From the NCBI RefSeq assembly GCF_014212125.1, contig NZ_JACJVP010000029.1, positions 1 to 64,000 of the forward strand: DNA of 64,000 nt, written 5' to 3'. Each line of letters opens with the position of its first letter. The first letter of the stretch is position 1. The notes beneath the pieces are model-generated. The model searched no databases. It saw nothing but the letters and a program-made list of their open reading frames with translations, and was not told the origin of the DNA. A program made the translations under genes and the position numbers. Below, piece after piece: positions 58,431-64,000 of this stretch. This DNA comes from Cohnella nanjingensis (lineage in GTDB: Bacteria > Bacillota > Bacilli > Paenibacillales > Paenibacillaceae).

Positions 58431-58547
58431 ATGAATAAAATGAAGAAAGAGGTTGAAGTGATTGAGTTTCTGATACGTTATGGATTGTACGAGAAATGGC
58501 TCAATCTATTGAGCGATTCGCCCTCACAAAAGCCAAAAAACCCCTAG
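58431..58547 (+). CDS. Small SOS-linked prophage ORF (38 aa)
   Basis: MNKMKKEVEVIEFLIRYGLY, then a short charged tail. GGTGG precedes the ATG, and a promoter with a perfect LexA box lies upstream. Its 3' end overlaps the 3' end of the repressor gene on the other strand by 47 nt. A short SOS-induced peptide could antagonise the repressor, but that is inference. Confidence 0.5.
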   Translation: MNKMKKEVEVIEFLIRYGLYEKWLNLLSDSPSQKPKNP

Positions 58548-58878
58548 CTTCTTCCTCCGTCATGACTCGTCCGTCAATTTTCAATGTGTACTTCTGGATG
58601 ATGTCATTAACATTTTTTATGTCTATGTCTTGGTTCAATTCGTCAATGGCATCTCTGTTTTCCCTTGCATTTGAAATTCCTTTTAGATAATCAATCGATG
58701 TCTCGTACAGTTGAGCCATTTTTACAAGCATGTCTGTGTCTGGATCTCGTATACCATACTCATAATTCGCATATGTGCTGACACGCTTAAATCCCAGTTT
58801 TTCTGATACATACTTTTTTGTCCATCCACGTTTTTCTCGTTCTAACTTTAATCGATCTCCTAATACAGACACTCGCAA
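58501..58878 (-). CDS. Phage repressor, XRE family (CI-like)
   Basis: 125 aa. Helix-turn-helix in residues 7-62 (T-K-K-Y-V-S-E-K-L-G-F-K-R-V-S-T-Y-A-N-Y-E) and a short C-terminal part without a LexA-like protease domain, so self-cleavage is not expected. Transcribed away from the Cro-like gene across an operator cluster. Probable lysogeny repressor. Confidence 0.83.
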   Translation of the reverse strand: MRVSVLGDRLKLEREKRGWTKKYVSEKLGFKRVSTYANYEYGIRDPDTDMLVKMAQLYETSIDYLKGISNARENRDAIDELNQDIDIKNVNDIIQKYTLKIDGRVMTEEEARGFLAFVRANRSID

Positions 58879-58915
58879 ATCACCTCCAGATTGGCACGGT
58901 ACTATTTTACCACTG

Positions 58916-59008
58916 TTACACGTAAAATATATTTAGTTACACAAGAAGTGTTGACTTACACTTCACGTGTATGATATTCTTCAAATATGAGTTACACATT
59001 ACGAGTAA
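58916..59008. promoter_or_regulatory. Repressor/Cro operator cluster
   Basis: Near-copies of the 17-bp inverted repeat TTACAC-N5-GWGTAA lie at 58937-58953, 58956-58972 and 58992-59008, with a partial TTACACGTAA at 58916. Another copy is at 59232-59248 inside the end of the Cro-like gene. Placement between divergent regulators is the classical operator layout. Confidence 0.75.
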
Positions 59009-59021
59009 TCGAGGTGAGAAT

Positions 59022-59261
59022 ATGCTTTCTAAATTGCGACAATTGCGGCTGCAAAAAGGCATCAGCCAAACGTACATCTCTAAGAGATTGGGTTTCAAGC
59101 ATCCGAGTGGATACGCGAATATCGAGATGGGAAGAAACCGGCTTAGTTTCGAAGATGCCGTTATTGTTGCTGATATTCTTGGAGTTGAAGTAAGCGAACT
59201 CCAGGAGGACAAGGTTTTTTTTGAACAAAAGTTACACGTAGAGAGTAAGACGTCAGCATGA
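59022..59261 (+). CDS. Cro-like XRE regulator (79 aa)
   Basis: Helix-turn-helix I-S-Q-T-Y-I-S-K-R-L-G-F-K-H-P-S-G-Y-A-N, close in sequence to that of the divergent repressor (both have K-x-L-G-F-K and Y-A-N). ATG 59022 follows GAGGTGAG; the longer frame from 58971 enters the operators. Likely the lytic-side repressor. Confidence 0.8.
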   Translation: MLSKLRQLRLQKGISQTYISKRLGFKHPSGYANIEMGRNRLSFEDAVIVADILGVEVSELQEDKVFFEQKLHVESKTSA

Positions 59262-59326
59262 TCACAAAAATATTAGATTCGACGCAGCGTGATAAATTCC
59301 TTTAATTAACCCGGAGGTGAATTATT

Positions 59327-60091
59327 GTGAATCAATTGTTCAATTTCAACGGAAACGAAGTTCGTGTAGTCAGCAAGGACGGTGAACCGTGGTTCGTTCT
59401 CAAGGATGTTTGCGAGGTGCTTGAGATCGGTAACCCGAGTCAAGTAAAAACGAGGCTGGACGATGGGGTCATTTCAAATGAGGTCATCCCCGACTCGCTT
59501 GGCAGAACACAAATGACGAGCGTCATCAACGAAGACGGCCTTTACGATGTAATCCTCGAAAGTCGCAAGCCCGAAGCCAAAGCCTTCCGCAAGTGGATCA
59601 CCTCAGAAGTAATTCCATCAATCCGCAAGACTGGAAGTTACAGCATTCAGCAACATTTGCCTCAATCCTTCGGCGAAGCACTCCGGCTACTGGCTGACAA
59701 AGTAGAAGAGAACGAGCGAGTAACAGCCGAAAATGCTCAGCTAGCCAGAATCATCGAGACCGATCGGCCCAAAGTCAATTTTGCCGAAACATGCATGACC
59801 AGCGACCGCAGCATATTGGTGCGTGAAGTTGCCAAGCTTGCCAGCAAACAAGGAGTGATGATCGGCGAACGTCGTCTGTTCCGACGTCTCCGTGAATGGG
59901 GCATGTTCCTCCAACATCGAAACGAACCGACACAACGCGCGATGGAAATGGGCTTATTTGAAATCAAGAAAGGCGTATATTCCCATCCGGACGGCACGCG
60001 TGATTATCAGACACCGAAAGTAACTGTTAAAGGCCAAGAGTACATCATCAATCGTCTCCTCAAAGAGGTTGAACAAGAGAAGGGAGCGTAA
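59327..60091 (+). CDS. Phage antirepressor (BRO-N and KilA-C/ANT domains)
   Basis: 254 aa. BRO-N domain in residues 1-110 (V-V-S-K-D-G-E-P-W-F-V-L-K-D-V-C, F-R-K-W-I-T-S-E-V-I-P-S-I-R-K-T-G) and a C-terminal ANT domain (about 150-245: R-R-L-F-R-R-L-R-E-W-G). Such proteins lift repression during induction. GTG start with GGAGGTGA. Confidence 0.9.
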   Translation: MNQLFNFNGNEVRVVSKDGEPWFVLKDVCEVLEIGNPSQVKTRLDDGVISNEVIPDSLGRTQMTSVINEDGLYDVILESRKPEAKAFRKWITSEVIPSIRKTGSYSIQQHLPQSFGEALRLLADKVEENERVTAENAQLARIIETDRPKVNFAETCMTSDRSILVREVAKLASKQGVMIGERRLFRRLREWGMFLQHRNEPTQRAMEMGLFEIKKGVYSHPDGTRDYQTPKVTVKGQEYIINRLLKEVEQEKGA

Positions 60092-60094
60092 CAC

Positions 60095-60214
60095 ATGTAC
60101 ACTCCAAAAAGCTTGAAAGAATTTCCCCAAGACGTACAGGACACCGTCAACAAGATTATCGCAAACGGAGCTAAAAGAAAGGCAAAACGAGAGAATGAGA
60201 AGAAAGGAGCTTAA
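60095..60214 (+). CDS. Small prophage protein (39 aa)
   Basis: Basic C-terminus (K-R-K-A-K-R-E-N-E-K-K). AAGGGAG lies in front of the ATG, 3 nt after the antirepressor stop. First of a tight run of tiny early genes. Unrecognised. Confidence 0.5.
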   Translation: MYTPKSLKEFPQDVQDTVNKIIANGAKRKAKRENEKKGA

Positions 60215-60231
60215 CGAACGGGAGGACGAGC

Positions 60232-60402
60232 ATGGACAAGCCTAATCAGGTCACGAGCCTTGATCAGCTTAACAAATCCGCTCAAAAGAACATCTACAAA
60301 ATCCTTGCCAAGATAGAGGTGAAAAAAAGGAGGACAAGCCATGCCATTACTGGGCCTCTACAAACACGGCGACTTCAAGGACAAGATAGTGAGCACGACT
60401 GA
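60232..60402 (+). CDS. Small prophage protein (56 aa)
   Basis: Begins MDKPNQVTSLDQL with GGGAGG upstream. It overlaps the next ORF in another frame, so one of the two may not be made. Unrecognised. Confidence 0.4.
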   Translation: MDKPNQVTSLDQLNKSAQKNIYKILAKIEVKKRRTSHAITGPLQTRRLQGQDSEHD

Positions 60403-60430
60403 CCCCATGAAGTTGCTGAAGGAGGAATAG
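60341..60430 (+). CDS. Small prophage protein (29 aa)
   Basis: MPLLGLYKHGDFKDK, preceded by AAAGGAGG at good spacing. The ribosome site is stronger than that of the overlapping 56-aa ORF. Unrecognised. Confidence 0.4.
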   Translation: MPLLGLYKHGDFKDKIVSTTDPMKLLKEE

Positions 60431-60434
60431 ACCA

Positions 60435-60584
60435 ATGTCGAGCCACTTTGATCGCTTCGCCCAAGGCTTACCGGACCCGCAGGACAGGCCTATCAACAAT
60501 CAGTACCGTCGTTATCGCACGATCGAGGAAATGGAACTGCTCAAACGCATGGATCTCTGGGAGGAGGAAGAAGACGATGAATAA
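60435..60584 (+). CDS. Small acidic prophage protein (49 aa)
   Basis: Ends W-E-E-E-E-D-D-E. AAGGAGG precedes the ATG, and the stop overlaps the next start. Unrecognised. Confidence 0.5.
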   Translation: MSSHFDRFAQGLPDPQDRPINNQYRRYRTIEEMELLKRMDLWEEEEDDE

Positions 60585-60654
60585 CCGCAATCCCCGCACG
60601 GTACGCAGCCAGAAGGTACGTAACCCGATCCCGAGAGGCGGTGACGCAGCATGA
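60577..60654 (+). CDS. Very small basic prophage protein (25 aa)
   Basis: Arg/Asn-rich. Start and stop overlap the neighbours (ATGA at 60651), which suggests translational coupling. GGGAGGAGG is the ribosome site. Confidence 0.4.
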   Translation: MNNRNPRTVRSQKVRNPIPRGGDAA

Positions 60655-60833
60655 ACCTTGAGAAGCTCCTGACGCGTTTATACGAGGCGCAGAAGATGAA
60701 GGGGACCAACGCCCTGAACGAGATCATGGAGGCGATTGACGCCCATCTGACGGGCGCTAGCAGCGAGTATGACAGCCTAATGGCTGACCTGGAATGGTAT
60801 CGATCCGGCAACAAGGAGGATGATGCAGCATGA
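60651..60833 (+). CDS. Small helical prophage protein (60 aa)
   Basis: Helical, acidic C-terminus. ATGA overlap with both neighbours; GAGGCGG upstream. Unrecognised. Confidence 0.55.
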   Translation: MNLEKLLTRLYEAQKMKGTNALNEIMEAIDAHLTGASSEYDSLMADLEWYRSGNKEDDAA

Positions 60834-60982
60834 CGAACGCAGCGGCAATTGGATACATGATTCTGGCGGCTAAAAAGCTAGATTGGAGCATCCATGATAT
60901 ACACACCTTGGAAAGCATGATGGTTGACATGATGGACGAGCGTACAGAGGAAGAGGCAGAAGAAATTTATCGCAATACTTGA
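60830..60982 (+). CDS. Small helical prophage protein (50 aa)
   Basis: Met/Glu-rich with M-M-V-D-M-M-D-E-R-T-E-E-E-A. AAGGAGG upstream. Unrecognised. Confidence 0.5.
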   Translation: MTNAAAIGYMILAAKKLDWSIHDIHTLESMMVDMMDERTEEEAEEIYRNT

Positions 60983-60991
60983 GGTGATGTT

Positions 60992-61507
60992 GTGAAAAAC
61001 AAATACGAAATTCATGGCGATGTTGCTGTAATTTTTTTGAAGCGAAAAGACGGAACCGTAATGGAAGCATTGGTTGATTCCGCTGACATTGAATTATTAA
61101 ACACATACAAAGGAACGTGGCATGCGCATTGCGATTTAAAAAACAATGGATGTTATGCTCGCGGATGTATTTTCAAAGGAAAGATTAAGTCAACAATTTC
61201 AATGCATAGGTTCCTAATGAATCAACCTACAGGGTTTATGATCGATCACATTAACCACAACGGGTTGGATAATAGGCGGTCTGTCAATCTTCGAATAGTT
61301 TCAAATTCAGAGAATCAATTAAACAGAAAAGGAGTTACAAGACATAGCAAAAGCGGACTCAGAAATGTCTATTGGAACAATACAAGATCACGCTGGCAAG
61401 CCGCTATCAAAAAGAGCGGAAAAGTTTACTACTTTGGATTTTACGATGACATTCATGAAGCGTCTGTAGCAGCAGAAAATGGAAGAAGAAGTCTAATTGA
61501 TTTTTAA
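60992..61507 (+). CDS. HNH homing-type endonuclease with AP2 domain
   Basis: 171 aa. HNH motif in I-D-H-I-N-H-N-G-L-D-N-R (about 87-98) and a C-terminal AP2-like DNA-binding domain (G-L-R-N-V-Y-W-N-N-T-R-S-R-W-Q-A). Start GTG after GAGGTGATG. AT-rich even for the prophage, so it is probably a free-standing selfish endonuclease inserted between early genes. Confidence 0.88.
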   Translation: MKNKYEIHGDVAVIFLKRKDGTVMEALVDSADIELLNTYKGTWHAHCDLKNNGCYARGCIFKGKIKSTISMHRFLMNQPTGFMIDHINHNGLDNRRSVNLRIVSNSENQLNRKGVTRHSKSGLRNVYWNNTRSRWQAAIKKSGKVYYFGFYDDIHEASVAAENGRRSLIDF

Positions 61508-61525
61508 GGAGGTGTACAGGATCAC

Positions 61526-61657
61526 ATGAAAGAGTGCCGCCATAAAACAACCGTGTACAGCCTAACCACCAAGCTCTGCGTAGAGTGCTCCGGGAAAGTA
61601 GTCAAGCGCAACAGAACGCTACAGCTCATGAGGCCGGTAGTCCGGCAGGAGGCGTAA
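61526..61657 (+). CDS. Small Cys-containing prophage protein (43 aa)
   Basis: C4, H6, C18 and C21 could form a zinc knuckle (MKECRHK, L-C-V-E-C). AAGGAGGTG lies upstream. Unrecognised. Confidence 0.5.
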   Translation: MKECRHKTTVYSLTTKLCVECSGKVVKRNRTLQLMRPVVRQEA

Positions 61658-61659
61658 GC

Positions 61660-62016
61660 ATGCATCAACTTAAACCGGGATTGACACATGAAGATATTTT
61701 CAAGAGATTCACCGAATCATTCCACCAGATCGCAAAGAACATATTGGATGACGTTGTTGGTGAATACCTCCCACATGCTGAATCCGATTTGGACAGCAAT
61801 GTTTATTACAGAGCAATGGATTATATCGCGGGCACTTTCGGTGCAGATTCGATGTATGGAAGTGCGGGAAAACGTTTCCGGCAGCACATTTTTGAAGATA
61901 ACAAGGACCTCATAATTGACCAATTAAATCAGGATATCCAAGCAGAAAATGAACAGTTGAGAAACGAAGTTGAAGCATGGAAGTCGGCATATTACAGGAG
62001 TAGGCATGAGCAATAA
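61660..62016 (+). CDS. Prophage protein of unknown function (118 aa)
   Basis: Helical, with a C-terminal coiled coil (Q-A-E-N-E-Q-L-R-N-E-V-E-A-W). ATG 61660 has GGAGGCG upstream; the longer frame overlaps the previous ORF. Unrecognised. Confidence 0.65.
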   Translation: MHQLKPGLTHEDIFKRFTESFHQIAKNILDDVVGEYLPHAESDLDSNVYYRAMDYIAGTFGADSMYGSAGKRFRQHIFEDNKDLIIDQLNQDIQAENEQLRNEVEAWKSAYYRSRHEQ

Positions 62017-62122
62017 CGTCTACCTACGCCTAGCACGTCTGACCAACAACATTCCGCTAAGGTGGGTTTACGCCAAACAATACGCCAGGGAAGTGAGGAG
62101 AAAACGAGATGCTAACGGATGA
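62006..62122 (+). CDS. Small basic prophage protein (38 aa)
   Basis: Arg-rich; overlaps both neighbouring ORFs; AGGAG upstream. Confidence 0.45.
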   Translation: MSNNVYLRLARLTNNIPLRWVYAKQYAREVRRKRDANG

Positions 62123-62255
62123 ACAACTCGCAAAGATGAATGCTTACGCCAAAGAAGGGAAAGCATTGCGCTCAACCCTCCGCATGATAGTGAGAGATCT
62201 CACGAAGGAATACAAGGCGCTGCGAGACTCTAAGGGCGGTGAATCCAATGGATGA
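62109..62255 (+). CDS. Small prophage protein (48 aa)
   Basis: Helical and charged; GTGAGGAG upstream; overlaps the previous and next ORFs by 14 and 8 nt. Confidence 0.45.
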   Translation: MLTDEQLAKMNAYAKEGKALRSTLRMIVRDLTKEYKALRDSKGGESNG

Positions 62256-62415
62256 CCTCGCCGCCACATGGGCAGAAATGCGCGGGATGACAGGCCGGGA
62301 GTTGGAGGTGTTCATAGAGCTATACCCGGTCCTGTACCAAAAAGAAAAAGCCTCCGCGCCAACGGAGACCAAACAAAGCCTTCTCAATCCCAGTATAGAC
62401 GAGATCCCATGGTAA
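62248..62415 (+). CDS. Small prophage protein (55 aa)
   Basis: Begins MDDLAATWAEM; GGGCGG upstream. Overlaps the 3' end of the previous gene and the start of the next. Confidence 0.5.
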   Translation: MDDLAATWAEMRGMTGRELEVFIELYPVLYQKEKASAPTETKQSLLNPSIDEIPW

Positions 62416-62693
62416 GGGAAGTCAAACAAGCCTTCATCATCATGCGGATCGATGGAGTGCCCGTCAACGTGCGCTATGAGCCTGCCAGCTCCGTTTCTGC
62501 GGCGGCTAGGTTCTACACCATAGCAGACTACGAGACATTCATCAACGGCTTCTACAAGCCGCCAGACGTTGCGATGTACAAGCCCGTTAAAGTGACTATC
62601 ACATACGAGGTGAACGAGGATGAGCGAGACGCGGAATCTTTACCAGAAGATCAGCGCTGTCATGAAGGACATCCAGTACCTGCAGAAGGATGA
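62409..62693 (+). CDS. Prophage protein of unknown function (94 aa)
   Basis: The N-terminal part (F-I-I-M-R-I-D-G-V-P-V-N-V-R-Y) looks like a beta-rich domain. ATG 62409 lies within the previous stop region, and its tail overlaps the ERF gene by 74 nt. Unrecognised. Confidence 0.55.
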   Translation: MVREVKQAFIIMRIDGVPVNVRYEPASSVSAAARFYTIADYETFINGFYKPPDVAMYKPVKVTITYEVNEDERDAESLPEDQRCHEGHPVPAEG

Positions 62694-63270
62694 CAAAGTT
62701 TCAACCGGCTCGAGCGGATCATATAAAGCGATGTCGGAGGAAAAAGTTACGCAAATCGTCAGAGAGTCCCTTATCACGCATGGATTAGTCATCCTCCCGG
62801 TCGCACAGACACACTGCAGAAACGAGCTGCGGGACAAGGAGAATATCCTTAAGGGATATCTGAGCATCGTTGATACGCAATACAAGATCGTTGACATCGA
62901 GACCGGACAATTTGAACTGCTGGCATCCAGCGGAACCGGCGCGGACAGCCAGGATAAGGGTGTCGGCAAAGCGATGACGTATTCGTACAAATACCTTCTA
63001 CTCCGGACGTTTGCAATACCGACCGGCGATGATCCAGACAAAGTATCGAGCGCATCGCTAGACGAACAGCATGAGTTGGAGAAGTCCAAAAGAGCGGCGG
63101 AGGATGCGAAGAAACTCCCTGCATTGCAAGCAAAATGGCAGACGCTCGCCGGCAGCCTGGATGGTTTCAACGATTGGCACATGAAGCAGAAGAACAACGG
63201 TGTGACCAATGAGCAGATGAATGAACTGCTTGCAAAAAAACTACTTGAACGAACCAAGGAGAGTGCCTAG
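62620..63270 (+). CDS. erf: ERF family single-strand annealing protein
   Basis: 216 aa. ERF core with G-K-A-M-T-Y-S-Y-K-Y-L-L-L-R-T-F-A-I-P-T-G-D-D-P-D, the family's signature. It binds single-stranded DNA and anneals complementary strands in phage recombination and replication. The SSB gene starts directly after its stop. Confidence 0.9.
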   Translation: MSETRNLYQKISAVMKDIQYLQKDDKVSTGSSGSYKAMSEEKVTQIVRESLITHGLVILPVAQTHCRNELRDKENILKGYLSIVDTQYKIVDIETGQFELLASSGTGADSQDKGVGKAMTYSYKYLLLRTFAIPTGDDPDKVSSASLDEQHELEKSKRAAEDAKKLPALQAKWQTLAGSLDGFNDWHMKQKNNGVTNEQMNELLAKKLLERTKESA

Positions 63271-63660
63271 ATGAATCGCATAGTGCTGATCGGACGAGCG
63301 GCAAAGGATTGGGAGCTGCGCTACACCGGGACCGGGACGGGAATCGCTAACGGCGTTATCGCGGTAGATCGTCAAGTATCGCAGGGCAAGGAGAAAGAAG
63401 CGGACTTCATCAACCTCGTAGCCTTCAAGCAGACGGCAGAAACATGCGCGAACTATATCAAGAAAGGTCACCGGTTCGCTGTAGAAGGACGGCTGCAGGT
63501 ACGGAGTTACGACAACAATGAGGGCCGCAAGGTTTGGGTTAGCGAAGTCCTCGTTGATCGCATCGAGTTCCTGGAGCCTAAACAGCAAGGATCGCAGAAC
63601 CAGACGGAAGGGCGCCACTCTACTCCACCGCCAATCGATGATGACGACCTTCCATTTTGA
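63271..63660 (+). CDS. ssb: Single-stranded DNA-binding protein
   Basis: 129 aa. OB fold opening MNRIVLIGRAAKDWELRYT and the acidic C-terminal tip D-D-D-L-P-F that recruits partner enzymes. Phage-encoded; adjoins the ERF gene with no gap. Confidence 0.93.
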   Translation: MNRIVLIGRAAKDWELRYTGTGTGIANGVIAVDRQVSQGKEKEADFINLVAFKQTAETCANYIKKGHRFAVEGRLQVRSYDNNEGRKVWVSEVLVDRIEFLEPKQQGSQNQTEGRHSTPPPIDDDDLPF

Positions 63661-63680
63661 CCTACAGGAGGCGCTAGACC

Positions 63681-64000
63681 ATGGACCATATCCAACTATC
63701 AGATGAGATACGAACCGTCTCCACGCGCCTCCAGAAGGCCGCAGACGCGATGTTTAAACTCGGCGCTGAGAAGGCGGAGGCAGAGCGAGTGTACCGGATG
63801 AGATTGTCGCAGGAAATCCTGACGCTAAAGTCTGAGGGAATGAGTGCGACGCTGATCCCCGATATAGCACGCGGTAACGTATCGGATCTCCTGTTCCAGC
63901 GGGATGCAACGGAAGTGAAGTTCAAGGCAGCTACAGAAGCTTGCGCCGCACTCAAAGCATCCCTGAGCGCCCTCCAATCCATCCTCCGTATTCAGGAGTC
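63681..64000 (+). CDS. Prophage protein, cut by the window end
   Basis: At least 106 residues, helical (M-D-H-I-Q-L-S-D-E-I-R-T and a long Ala/Leu-rich coiled coil). CAGGAGG lies before the ATG. Incomplete at the 3' end. Unrecognised. Confidence 0.6.
   Translation, partial: MDHIQLSDEIRTVSTRLQKAADAMFKLGAEKAEAERVYRMRLSQEILTLKSEGMSATLIPDIARGNVSDLLFQRDATEVKFKAATEACAALKASLSALQSILRIQE

Larger units (their letters stand above)
55180..64000. mobile_element. Prophage, left part (continues beyond window)
   Basis: Lower GC than the host and a standard temperate layout: serine integrase, lysogeny-module genes, divergent repressors with clustered operators, antirepressor, small early genes, ERF recombinase and SSB. 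Structural and lysis genes are not in view. Inserted in the tadZ-like gene. Confidence 0.93.

Overview
The window looks like a chromosomal segment of a high-GC, spore-forming Firmicute of the Paenibacillaceae (Paenibacillus/Cohnella-like). The grounds are the sigma-B operon, a YyaC-type spore protease, a class II (Bacillus-type) GalT, a BceRSAB-type module, strong AGGAGG ribosome sites and frequent GTG/TTG starts. No rRNA or tRNA gene was seen. About 55 kb is host DNA; the last 9 kb is the left end of a lower-GC prophage that continues past the window.

Layout. 0-9.3 kb: sugar-acid use (RraA-like protein, a sugar ABC importer with two permeases and a lipoprotein, a UxuA-like mannonate dehydratase, an enolase-superfamily dehydratase), broken by a lower-GC TetR/MFS insertion. 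9.5-20.8 kb: a general-stress block. It holds a DUF948 protein, YflT-like proteins, a Bacillus cereus-type signalling trio (RsbY-like REC-PP2C phosphatase, RsbK-like hybrid kinase, RsbM-like CheR methyltransferase) and rsbV-rsbW-sigB. Six sequences with sigma-B promoter form (GTTT-like box, 14-15 nt, GGGTAA/C) precede genes in or near this block, including rsbV itself and a YtxH-like gene at 26.4 kb. 21-25.7 kb: a BceRSAB-like sensing and detoxification module. 26.6-29.4 kb: a GT39 mannosyltransferase-like protein with a GT2 polyprenyl-phosphate glycosyltransferase. 29.5-35.7 kb: LysR and AraC regulators and galK-galE-galT. 36.5-40.2 kb: small conserved proteins, YyaC, a hydrolase and a methyltransferase. 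40.3-43.8 kb: a c-di-GMP block of two diguanylate cyclases and a PilZ protein whose leader carries a c-di-GMP-I (GEMM) riboswitch. 43.9-49.4 kb: O-antigen-ligase-like protein, cupredoxin, DedA, thioredoxin-like and metallo-hydrolase genes. 50.1-53.6 kb: an ECF sigma, anti-sigma and ABC exporter operon. 54.1-55.2 kb: the start of a Tad/Flp pilus operon (cpaB, tadZ-like).

The tadZ-like gene is cut at about 55.18 kb by a prophage carrying a large serine integrase. Behind it lie a lipoprotein, a LytTR protein, two XRE regulators, a Cro-like gene, clustered operators, a perfect LexA box, an antirepressor, a run of very small early genes, an HNH-AP2 endonuclease, an ERF-type recombinase and SSB.

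The most unusual non-coding feature is a set of intergenic tandem arrays at 15.6, 16.6, 35.8 and 49.5 kb. They share a period of about 51-52 bp and one or more hairpins per unit, yet their sequences differ from locus to locus. Within arrays the two stem arms change together. A separate dispersed repeat of about 70 bp occurs three times (20.9, 29.5, 46.8 kb).
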